Part shown: positions 55,237 to 62,714 of the stretch, piece by piece
How the letters are laid out: the number at the start of each line of letters is the position of its first letter
Numbering within the stretch: position 1 is the first letter of the stretch
Assembly: GCA_016223085.1 (NCBI GenBank)
Contig: JACRPS010000011.1
Location: 124,001-188,000, forward strand
Source: Chloroflexota bacterium
Lineage (GTDB): Bacteria > Chloroflexota > Anaerolineae > Aggregatilineales > Phototrophicaceae
Direction: 5' to 3'
Length of the DNA stretch: 64,000 nucleotides
Notes under the pieces: generated by a model
What the model was told of the DNA's origin: nothing
What the model saw: the letters and a program-made list of their open reading frames with translations, nothing else
The model's database searches: none
Made by a program: the position numbers and the translations under genes

Positions 55237-56139
55237 GTGGAATACAGACCTTTGTTTAAGGACGGTCCAAACGTCCCGGTGCTGGGTTTTGGCGCGTGGC
55301 CGATTGGCGGCGGCATGGGACCGGTAGACCGGCAGGCGGCCATCAACACAGTGCGCGCCGCGATTGACAGCGGCATCAGCCTGATTGACACGGCACAGTA
55401 TTATCTCAGCAGCGAGGCCATTATTGGCGAGGCGCTCCGCGACGGCTACCGCGACCGCTGCTTTCTGGCGACCAAAGTCAGTGGCGACTTTTCCCGCGTG
55501 GGGATTGAGAAGGCGTTGGACAACAGCCTGCGCGCCCTGGACGTGGACTACGTGGATTTGTATCAGGTTCACTGGTGGGAGTCGCGCTATCCGATTGACG
55601 AAACGATGGAGGCGATGGCGAAACTCCAGCGCGCGGGCAAAACCCGCTACATCGGCGTCTCCAATTTTGATGCGAGCCAGATGCAGCAGGCGTTGCAGAT
55701 CGCGCCGTTCCAGACCAACCAGATCGTTTACAACCTGTTTGACCGCCAGATTGAAGCCGAGGACATCCCGTTTTGTGAGCAGCACGGCATTGGCATTCTG
55801 GCGCACAGTGTACTGGCGAAAGGGCTTCTGACCGGCAAATACACGCCGGATTACCGCTTCCCACCGGACGACGAACGATCAACGTTCCCACGCTTCCAGG
55901 GCGAACCGTTCGCACGTTACCTTGCGGTGGCGGAGCAGCTTCGAGCTGTTGCCGCCGACCTGGGACTGACGCTGGTGCAGCTCTCGCTGGCATGGGTGCT
56001 GCGGCTGCCGGCTGTCGTCTGCGCGCTGGTTGGCGCCAAAACGCCACAGCAGGTCGAAGACTACCTGGGCGCTGCTGGTGTGATGCTGGACGACGATGTG
56101 CTGGCGCGGATAGATACGATTCTCAAATCCGCGCCGTAA
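55237..56139 (+). CDS. Aldo/keto reductase
   Basis: 300 residues from GTG at 55237, which has GGAGG ahead; the earlier in-frame ATG at 55222 has no ribosome site. Catalytic tetrad: aspartate and tyrosine in SLIDTAQYYLSSE (about 46-51), lysine in FLATKVSG (about 78), histidine in YQVHWWES (about 112). NADPH-binding segment near VCALVGAKTPQQV. It reduces carbonyl compounds with NAD(P)H in the cytoplasm. It ends 15 nt from the converging solute-binding gene. Confidence 0.92.
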   Translation: MEYRPLFKDGPNVPVLGFGAWPIGGGMGPVDRQAAINTVRAAIDSGISLIDTAQYYLSSEAIIGEALRDGYRDRCFLATKVSGDFSRVGIEKALDNSLRALDVDYVDLYQVHWWESRYPIDETMEAMAKLQRAGKTRYIGVSNFDASQMQQALQIAPFQTNQIVYNLFDRQIEAEDIPFCEQHGIGILAHSVLAKGLLTGKYTPDYRFPPDDERSTFPRFQGEPFARYLAVAEQLRAVAADLGLTLVQLSLAWVLRLPAVVCALVGAKTPQQVEDYLGAAGVMLDDDVLARIDTILKSAP

Positions 56140-56154
56140 GCACGAGTTCTCGCT

Positions 56155-57954
56155 CTACCCGCCTAACACCTCGTCCAGATTAAAGCCAAACGCTGCCGCC
56201 GGCCCCGGCCAGATTTCCATCGGCGGCAAGTCGTCCGGCAGCATGACGGGTGTCATGAGATTGCGCCACACGCCATCGCGCACCAGTTCCTGCAGCGTGT
56301 AATCCACCAGCAGACGAAAGTCAAGATCGTTGCGCGGCACGGCCACCGCCGCGTAAATACGGCTGTACCAGGGGTCGGGCGCGTCGCCGCGTGTGGTGAT
56401 GCGCAGCGCGCCAGGGTTAGTCTCGACGTGCGGCAGCAGCTTCAGAATGTCGCCATAGATTACATCCACGTTATCGTCAACCAGAATCGTCAGGGCGGCG
56501 TCCTGCTCGCGCAGAATCGTAAAAATGTTCACGCCGGTGTTGACTTCATCGGCCAGCGCGTTTACACGGTCAGCCGCGCCGGGTTCGGTGGCAAAGATGC
56601 CGACGGTGCGCCCGCGCAGGTTATTGAAGGTCTCATAGGGGGAGTTCTCCTCGACCAGCAGCCGGTCGCCGTGCAGAAAATATGCGCCGCTGAAGTCCAC
56701 CCGTTCGGCCAGTGACCAGTCCGGCGCCAGGCCAACGGCCATGTCCGCCTGCCCACCCGCGATCAGATCAGCCGCGTTTTCGACGCTGTTCGGGATAAAC
56801 TGCACCGTCGAACCCCAGCGCGCCGCCAATGCCTCCGCCAGCGCGCGGTTAAGCGCATCCAGCCGTTTGGCGCTTTCCGGCGCGTCCGGCGGCAGATCAG
56901 CCACGCCCGCTACCCGCACCACGCGTCCGGTCTGGATACGTGGCACCACGTACTGCGCCGGATAGGGAACATCCGTGCCGTACTGAGCCGGTTTTGGCGC
57001 TTCATCGCCCAGATTCGCCCAGACCACAAGAGTATCTGCCGGGTAATTCGCGCCGTTGAAGTTCTTCTGGTGGATTTCGTTCAGCCTGCCCGTCCGGGCC
57101 AGGTATTGCAGCGTGCGGTTCACCAGATTGCGGAAGTGAACATCCTGGCGCGGCAGCACGACCGCATACGGCTCCTGCGCTACCGGTTCGCTCAGGAATT
57201 TCACCAGACTGGGGTCGGCAATCACCCGCGTGAGCTGCACGCTGTTTTCAACCACGCCGTCCACTTCGCTGGTCAGCAGTCCGGCAACCGCCCGGTCGAG
57301 CGTCAAATACTGCTGCACGCTGATGGCAACGCCGGTGCGCTGCTGCCAGACCAGCGCCGCCTGTTCGCCGGGATAACCGATTACCACGCCGATGCGCCGG
57401 TTTGCCATGTCGGCCAGCGAGGCCGCGCCGTCGTCGGCACGCACAGCCATCACCTGCTGCGTGGGATAATACGTCTGGCTGAATTCTACCTGCGCGTCCA
57501 GTTCGCGGCGGTGCACCTGCGCCGCCAGCAGCATATCCACCGTGCCGTTCCGCAGCAGTTCCAGCGCCGTCTGCCGTGTGACCTGCACCGGCTCCAGTTC
57601 CACACTCCAGGCTTCCGCCAGCGCACGCGCCAGGTCGGCGTCAAAACCGGCCACCTCGCCCCGAATGTTCAGTTCGCCAAACGGCGGAAAGTTGTACAGC
57701 AACCCCACCCGCACCTGATTATCCCGCTGAATCCGCGCCACCGCCGACTCCGACAGCAGCGCGTCGCTAACCGCCGCCGAATCCACCGTTGGCAGCAGCG
57801 TGGGCGGCACCAGTGTCGGCACCTGGGCTAACCGCGCATCCGCCGACAGCGACACCGCCGCCCCTGTCAGCAGCGCGGTGAACGCCACCAAAACAAATAC
57901 TATCCGTAAGGGCGTACGGCGGTGCGCCCCTACCCGTTTATTCAGTGATTTCAT
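56155..57954 (-). CDS. Secreted protein with two tandem solute-binding (SBP_bac_3) domains
   Basis: 599 residues. A membrane/signal segment (about 20-40) precedes two copies of the type 3 solute-binding fold at about 70-310 and 335-595. The first copy has VRVGLLYNFPPFGELN and GFDADLARALAEA; the second has NLRGRTVGIFATEPGAAD. Such domains bind amino acids or small ligands. No ABC permease is nearby, so it could be a sensor or a lone receptor. Its ATG is one base after the nadD stop. Codons about 8-17 (VGAHRRTPLR) are encoded by a palindrome. Confidence 0.85.
   Translation of the reverse strand: MKSLNKRVGAHRRTPLRIVFVLVAFTALLTGAAVSLSADARLAQVPTLVPPTLLPTVDSAAVSDALLSESAVARIQRDNQVRVGLLYNFPPFGELNIRGEVAGFDADLARALAEAWSVELEPVQVTRQTALELLRNGTVDMLLAAQVHRRELDAQVEFSQTYYPTQQVMAVRADDGAASLADMANRRIGVVIGYPGEQAALVWQQRTGVAISVQQYLTLDRAVAGLLTSEVDGVVENSVQLTRVIADPSLVKFLSEPVAQEPYAVVLPRQDVHFRNLVNRTLQYLARTGRLNEIHQKNFNGANYPADTLVVWANLGDEAPKPAQYGTDVPYPAQYVVPRIQTGRVVRVAGVADLPPDAPESAKRLDALNRALAEALAARWGSTVQFIPNSVENAADLIAGGQADMAVGLAPDWSLAERVDFSGAYFLHGDRLLVEENSPYETFNNLRGRTVGIFATEPGAADRVNALADEVNTGVNIFTILREQDAALTILVDDNVDVIYGDILKLLPHVETNPGALRITTRGDAPDPWYSRIYAAVAVPRNDLDFRLLVDYTLQELVRDGVWRNLMTPVMLPDDLPPMEIWPGPAAAFGFNLDEVLGG
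57906..57933. repeat. Palindrome 16 (GGGCG...CGCCC type) inside a coding start
   Basis: Arms GTAAGGGCG and CGCCCCTAC (one mismatch), with partly paired TACGGCGGTG centre. It lies 22 nt after the nadD stop and inside codons about 8-17 of the solute-binding gene. Confidence 0.75.
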
Positions 57955-57955
57955 G

Positions 57956-58558
57956 CTACTTCTGTCCGTATACGTTATGAGTCAGGATGTAGTTCAGCAC
58001 GGCGTCCGGCACGAGATAACGCACACTCAGCCCCTTCCGCAGGCGGTTGACGATCTCGGTTGACGAAATGCCGATCAGCGGCGCGTCAATCATCACCACC
58101 CGCTCCGCCAGCCCTGGCAGCACGTCCTCGTGCATGTACGGCCTCGCGCCGTCGCTGGGGCGATGCATCACCGCCAGCTTGCACAGGCGTATTAGGTCCG
58201 CCGGGCGATGCCAGCGCGGCAGGTCGCGCAGCGAATCGCCGCCCATCACAAAATACAATTCCGAACCGGGGTACTGCTGCTGGATGATCTGTACCATGTC
58301 CAGCGAATAATGCGGGCCGGGACGGTCAACATCCACCCGCGACAGCGTAAAGCGGCTGTTGCTGCCAACGGCCAGCTTGAGCATCGCCAGCCGGTGTTCA
58401 ACCGGCGTGTTGTGTTCGTGCTTTTTATGGGGAGGATTGCCCGCCGGAACAAACAGCAGGCAGCTTAAGTTCAACGCATCAACAGCGTATTCCGCCAGGA
58501 TGAGATGTCCCAGGTGCGGCGGATCGAAAGTGCCGCCGAGGATGCCAACTCGGTCCAT
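57956..58558 (-). CDS. nadD: Nicotinate-nucleotide adenylyltransferase
   Basis: 200 residues from the ATG at 58558, which overlaps the obg stop (TGATG). Nucleotidyltransferase signature VGILGGTFDPPHLGHLILAE and the C-terminal SSTEIVNRLRKGLSVRYLVP are both present. It adenylates nicotinate mononucleotide to make deamido-NAD. obg-nadD linkage is common in bacteria. Confidence 0.95.
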   Translation of the reverse strand: MDRVGILGGTFDPPHLGHLILAEYAVDALNLSCLLFVPAGNPPHKKHEHNTPVEHRLAMLKLAVGSNSRFTLSRVDVDRPGPHYSLDMVQIIQQQYPGSELYFVMGGDSLRDLPRWHRPADLIRLCKLAVMHRPSDGARPYMHEDVLPGLAERVVMIDAPLIGISSTEIVNRLRKGLSVRYLVPDAVLNYILTHNVYGQK

Positions 58559-59820
58559 CAGTCTGACCATTCAAGTTCGTACTCGCCAATATAGACCGTA
58601 TCACCGGGGCGAACCCCCGCCTGCTCCAGCGCGGCAGAAATGCCCAGCGTTTCCAGAATTTGCTGGAAGCGCATGACAGCTTCTTCGTTATCCCAGTAGG
58701 TCATGTTGGCTGCCCGTTCGATGCGCCGGCCACTGACGCGGAACGCGCCGCTGTCCTCGCGGGTGATCGTAAACGGCACTTCTTCGACAGGCAGTTCGTA
58801 CACCGGCATCTGCTCGACCGGCACGCGCTCCTCCTCCGGCAGCGATTCAACCAGTTGGAACATACGCTGCACCAGTTCGCGCACGTTCTCCTGCGTCGCG
58901 GCGGAGATCGCCATCGGCTCAATCCCGCGCGCCTTCAGCGCCGCTTCCACCTGCGGCCAGCGTTCGCGCGCGTCGGGAATATCCATTTTGTTATAAACCA
59001 CGATCTGCGGCTTCTGTCCCAGCTTTTCGTCATACAGCGCCAGTTCGCTGTTGATCTGGCTGTAGTCCGCCAGTACATTGTCGCTGGCACCATTCAGCAG
59101 GTGAATCAGGGCGCGAGTCCGCTGCACGTGCCGCAGAAAGGCGTGTCCCAGCCCAACCCCGGCGTGCGCGCCTTCGATCAGACCGGGAATATCGGCCACA
59201 ACCAGATCGCGGTCGTCGTAAGTGACCACACCAAGGTTTGGCTCAAGCGTGGTAAACGGGTAATCGGCGATCTTCGGTTTGGCATTGCTGATGACCGACA
59301 GCAGCGTGGATTTGCCTGCGTTCGGCACACCGACGATGCCCACGTCGGCGATCAACCGCAGTTCGAGGATCAGCCAGCGTTCCTGGCCGGGTTCGCCTTT
59401 TTCCGAATACTGCGGCGCCTGATTGGCCGAGGTGGCAAAGCGGGCGTTGCCGCGCCCACCGCGCCCGCCAACGGCGACCACCACGCGGTCATCCGGCTTC
59501 ACCAGGTCGGCGATCACCGCGCCGGTGTCCGCATCTTTCACGACTGTGCCGGGCGGCACTTCGATTTCCAGCGGGCTGGCGCTGGCGCCGGTCTGGTTTT
59601 TAGTGCCGCCACGCGCGCCGTGCCCCGCCTTAAAATGGGTGCGGTGCTGGAAGGCTGTCAGCGTGTTCATGCGGGGATTCACCCTCAGGACCACGTCACC
59701 GCCCCGGCCACCGTCGCCACCTGCCGGGCCACCGCGCGGCACGAACTTCTCGCGGTGCCAGGCAACCGCGCCATCCCCGCCGTTCCCGCTTTGCACGTAG
59801 ATTTTCACTTCGTCTAACAT
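58558..59820 (-). CDS. obg: GTPase Obg/CgtA
   Basis: 420 residues. The glycine-rich Obg fold (about 1-155) has VQSGNGGDGAVAWHREKF and PAGGDGGRGGDVVL. The G domain has GVPNAGKST, DIPGLIEGAH and NKMDIP. A C-terminal OCT domain (about 345-420) is present. It acts in large-subunit ribosome assembly and stress control. Co-transcribed with nadD and probably the solute-binding gene. Confidence 0.96.
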   Translation of the reverse strand: MLDEVKIYVQSGNGGDGAVAWHREKFVPRGGPAGGDGGRGGDVVLRVNPRMNTLTAFQHRTHFKAGHGARGGTKNQTGASASPLEIEVPPGTVVKDADTGAVIADLVKPDDRVVVAVGGRGGRGNARFATSANQAPQYSEKGEPGQERWLILELRLIADVGIVGVPNAGKSTLLSVISNAKPKIADYPFTTLEPNLGVVTYDDRDLVVADIPGLIEGAHAGVGLGHAFLRHVQRTRALIHLLNGASDNVLADYSQINSELALYDEKLGQKPQIVVYNKMDIPDARERWPQVEAALKARGIEPMAISAATQENVRELVQRMFQLVESLPEEERVPVEQMPVYELPVEEVPFTITREDSGAFRVSGRRIERAANMTYWDNEEAVMRFQQILETLGISAALEQAGVRPGDTVYIGEYELEWSD

Positions 59821-59835
59821 TACGGCATATCCTTT

Positions 59836-59863
59836 GTAGGGACAAACCGGCGGTTCGCCCTAC
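59836..59863. repeat. Palindrome 17 (GGGACAAACC / GGTTCGCCC hybrid)
   Basis: Arms GTAGGGACAAACC and GGTTCGCCCTAC around GGC, mismatched near the outside. It overlaps and supplies the TAG stop of the SDR gene (59860-59862 on the minus strand). Confidence 0.8.
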
Positions 59864-60861
59864 GGGCATCGCAACTCATCCCAATCGTCCGGCTGCCCGG
59901 CGCGATACCAGGCAATCGTGCGCCGCGCGCCCTCGCGGAACTCGGTCGGCACAAACCCAAGTTCGCGCCGCGCCTTTTCCGACGAAACCCGCCAGTTATT
60001 ATACACATAGGAGCGCAAGTTGAGAGGCCAGAACGGTTCGCTGCGTGTGAAAACCGCAATTGCTTCCAGTATCCGCGCCGTGTTGATGCCCAGCCAGCCC
60101 GGAATCGGCAGGCGCGGCCAGCGGAGGCCCGCTTCCTGGCAGATGATGTCAAACGCCTCTTTGTGGGCAATCCAGTCGCCGCAGATATTATAAACCTCGC
60201 CCACGCGCCCACGTTCCAGCGCCTTCATCACCCCTTGCGCCACGTCCTTGATGTAGGCCGGGAAGATGATATAACGCCCGCCGTCTACCTGCATGATGAT
60301 GCCGCGCATCGGGTCGGTAAAAAACAGCCGGTTGAAGGCATAGTGGCCGAGCGGCCCGTAATACGCGCCCGGACGCAGCACGATCACTGGCAGGCCGCGT
60401 TCCCGCTGGTAACGCATGGCGATCTGCTCCGCCTGCCATTTGCTGCGCTGGTAAGCATCGGCGGGCTGCGGTGGGTATGTTTCGTCAATCACGTTGGTGG
60501 GGTCAGGGTGGCCGATCACAGCGATAGTCGAGATGTGGATGAAGCGTTCGACACCGGCCTGCGCTGCCGCTTCCAGCACGTTTTCCGTGCCGCGGGTATT
60601 GGCCGCCTGGAAAACCTGCTCATCGCCCCAGAAGCGGAACATCCCCCCGGCGTGAATCACGTACCGGCAGCCCTGCGTTGCCTGCCGCAGCCGGTTGGCG
60701 TCGAGCAGATCACCCTGCACAATATCCAGTTGGGGATAACGTTTTAACCAGGGATGCCGGGCGGGATGGCGGGTCAGTACCCGCACCAACTGTCCTGACC
60801 GGCACAGTTCGGGAAGCAGGTGGCGTCCGAGGAAACCCGTACCGCCGGTGACGAAGATCAC
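59860..60861 (-). CDS. NAD-dependent epimerase/dehydratase-type (extended SDR) protein
   Basis: 333 residues from GTG at 60861, chosen because GAGGCGG lies upstream and the earlier 13 codons fall in palindrome 18. Nucleotide motif VTGGTGFLGRHLL, then GDLLDANRL, IHISTIAV, and the catalytic tyrosine and lysine in YQRSKWQAEQ. It likely oxidises or epimerises a nucleotide sugar or lipid. The stop codon lies inside palindrome 17. Confidence 0.88.
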   Translation of the reverse strand: MIFVTGGTGFLGRHLLPELCRSGQLVRVLTRHPARHPWLKRYPQLDIVQGDLLDANRLRQATQGCRYVIHAGGMFRFWGDEQVFQAANTRGTENVLEAAAQAGVERFIHISTIAVIGHPDPTNVIDETYPPQPADAYQRSKWQAEQIAMRYQRERGLPVIVLRPGAYYGPLGHYAFNRLFFTDPMRGIIMQVDGGRYIIFPAYIKDVAQGVMKALERGRVGEVYNICGDWIAHKEAFDIICQEAGLRWPRLPIPGWLGINTARILEAIAVFTRSEPFWPLNLRSYVYNNWRVSSEKARRELGFVPTEFREGARRTIAWYRAGQPDDWDELRCP

Positions 60862-60890
60862 GCTGTTGACCGCCTCTAAGATCGGAAACT

Positions 60891-60918
60891 GTAGGGACAC
60901 GGCATGCCGTGTCCCTAC
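60891..60918. repeat. Palindrome 18 (GGCATGCC type)
   Basis: Perfect 28-nt palindrome, identical to palindrome 11 over all bases. 12 nt after the stop of the 60931 gene. Confidence 0.95.
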
Positions 60919-60930
60919 GTGTCTATTCGC

Positions 60931-61560
60931 CTAATTATCGCGTCCGCTGACGGCTGGCAGGTCGAGCGACAGCCGCACCAGGCGCGGCGACCGCGCCCCC
61001 ACCCACCCCGCCGGCAATTCCTGAATAAACGCCTCGATTTTCCAGCGTTTGTCGCGGCTGTCGTAGGCCATCTGGTACACCACTGCGCCCTCACCCAAAT
61101 CCTGGGTATGCAGGCGCACGTCACGGCGGCGGTCATAGGTTGCCATCCGCCGCTGCGTTTGCGCGTCAATCACCAGACAACGGCGGCCATCTTCGGAAAA
61201 ATGCCGCACCTGCACTTCGTGGTCGGCGCGCATCACCCCAACAAAGCGCGGGCTGCGCCCGGTATAATACTGCTGGAACAGTGTCTGATACCGCCGCAGA
61301 TATGCGCCATTCAGGTATCGGGCCGCCTGCGCCAACTGGCGCGCCGGGTCTTCCAGCACGCTGGTTTGCAGCCAGTCCAGCGCCGCCAGATAATCGGCGC
61401 GGACCTGTTCCACCACGTCATCCGGGGCCATCCACTCGGCTTTGTGTGCTACTCCGGCGTGAATCCGCCTGAGTTTCCCCAGCCAGGGGATATGTTCGGA
61501 ATTGCTCAAGGCCATCACCACAATCACCATCAGCAAAACAAAAACGAGCGCCCATACCAT
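60931..61560 (-). CDS. Single-span membrane protein, unknown
   Basis: 209 residues. One N-terminal hydrophobic helix (about 3-19) and a soluble domain (about 45-209) with YYTGRSPRFVGVMRADHEVQ and RWKIEAFIQELP. The soluble part has a faint likeness to the ARC6 IMS-like fold, but I am not sure. It could sit at the membrane as an accessory protein. The stop is 12 nt from palindrome 18. Function unknown. Confidence 0.55.
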   Translation of the reverse strand: MVWALVFVLLMVIVVMALSNSEHIPWLGKLRRIHAGVAHKAEWMAPDDVVEQVRADYLAALDWLQTSVLEDPARQLAQAARYLNGAYLRRYQTLFQQYYTGRSPRFVGVMRADHEVQVRHFSEDGRRCLVIDAQTQRRMATYDRRRDVRLHTQDLGEGAVVYQMAYDSRDKRWKIEAFIQELPAGWVGARSPRLVRLSLDLPAVSGRDN

Positions 61561-61636
61561 CGCGCCGCTACCCTGAACCGTATGCCCGTTGTCACAACTC
61601 TACCAACAGGGGAGGTAAAACGCAACCGCGAACCGC

Positions 61637-62650
61637 CTAGCGCGTGTGCTGCTTTAGCGCCATCCAGATGTTCTGCCGCAGCCGCGCCATGCTGACCGGC
61701 CTGGTCAGATAGACATCCACTTTCGCTACCGACAGCGCAAATGACTGCTGGTTGGTCCCGGCCTGATCGGAAATGACGATAATCGGCAGATCGCGCAGGC
61801 TGGTGATCTCTTTCACTTTGCCCAGCATTTCCCAACCGTGCATATCGGGAAGCTGCAAATCCATGATGAGCAAATCCGGATGGGTGTCTTCCAGCAGTTC
61901 CAGCCCCTGCCCGGCATAACCGGACAGCAGCACGTTGATCCCCATCTCCTGGCACAGCTCATAAATAGCGGCCAGTTCGTCCTCGCGGCTACCCACCAGT
62001 ACCACACACTTGCCCGTCGTCACGCTTGTATCGGTCTGGCTGGCGATGATCGTCGCCAGATCGTCCGGTTCGATGCCGTGTTCCTCGGAGGATGGCTGGC
62101 CTTCATGCCGTGAGGTTTCGACGAATGCCACGACGGTGCTGCCAAACGCCTCCGGCGCTTTGCTGACCAGTTTGCGCTGCACGCTCTCCACCTCGGACAG
62201 GTGGCGGAAGGTTTCGCCGTTTTTGCCCAGGATGGCGACCAGATCGCCGCGTTCCTCGGCAGATAAATCATGGTCCAGACCCAGCCGGGCCAGCAGCGTC
62301 CGCACCCCGCCCAGGTATGCTACCGGTAGCGTCGTGTTCAGGTAATACGAGCGCTCCCGGTCGCGCATCCGCTGCATGGTCTTCAGTTCAACGTCGTAAC
62401 GCTTTCCTTCCGGCAGGGCATACAACCAGACGTAGCTGCGGTTAAAGTGTTCAACCCGGCCTGCCGCCTTCAACTGGTTCAGTTCATAATCGGTGATGTG
62501 ATGTCCGAAGCGTTCACGCGAGTAGGGGCGGTAGCGCCCGGTCAGCAAATCCTGCACCCGCGACTCGTCCCACTGCACAACGAACGCTCCGTCAGCCATG
62601 ATAAAAACGTACTGGCGCGGCACCGGTGAACTGCTATAGACCTTGCTCAT
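61637..62650 (-). CDS. Protein with C-terminal pseudo-receiver domain
   Basis: 337 residues. Residues about 1-200 contain no domain I can name, though VEHFNRSYVWLYALPEGKRY looks like part of a folded unit. From about 214, a response-regulator receiver fold has the aspartate (LLIMDLQLPDMHG, about 264) and the switch region VISDQAG. The acidic pair that holds magnesium is missing (VLVGSREDE instead of VVDDE) and the conserved lysine is arginine (LTRPV). A receiver at the C-terminus is unusual. It ends 76 nt before the small membrane protein gene. Confidence 0.7.
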   Translation of the reverse strand: MSKVYSSSPVPRQYVFIMADGAFVVQWDESRVQDLLTGRYRPYSRERFGHHITDYELNQLKAAGRVEHFNRSYVWLYALPEGKRYDVELKTMQRMRDRERSYYLNTTLPVAYLGGVRTLLARLGLDHDLSAEERGDLVAILGKNGETFRHLSEVESVQRKLVSKAPEAFGSTVVAFVETSRHEGQPSSEEHGIEPDDLATIIASQTDTSVTTGKCVVLVGSREDELAAIYELCQEMGINVLLSGYAGQGLELLEDTHPDLLIMDLQLPDMHGWEMLGKVKEITSLRDLPIIVISDQAGTNQQSFALSVAKVDVYLTRPVSMARLRQNIWMALKQHTR

Positions 62651-62714
62651 GGAACCCTCCAGCGCCTGCCCCTACCTGGAGCCGGGGCGCTGCTGGTACG
62701 GACAACCCCGACAT

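Noticed and set aside
8635-60918. Calling the palindromes rho-independent terminators
   Set aside because: They lack a following T run on either strand and occur inside coding sequence twice, so repeat elements fit better, though a role at RNA ends is possible.
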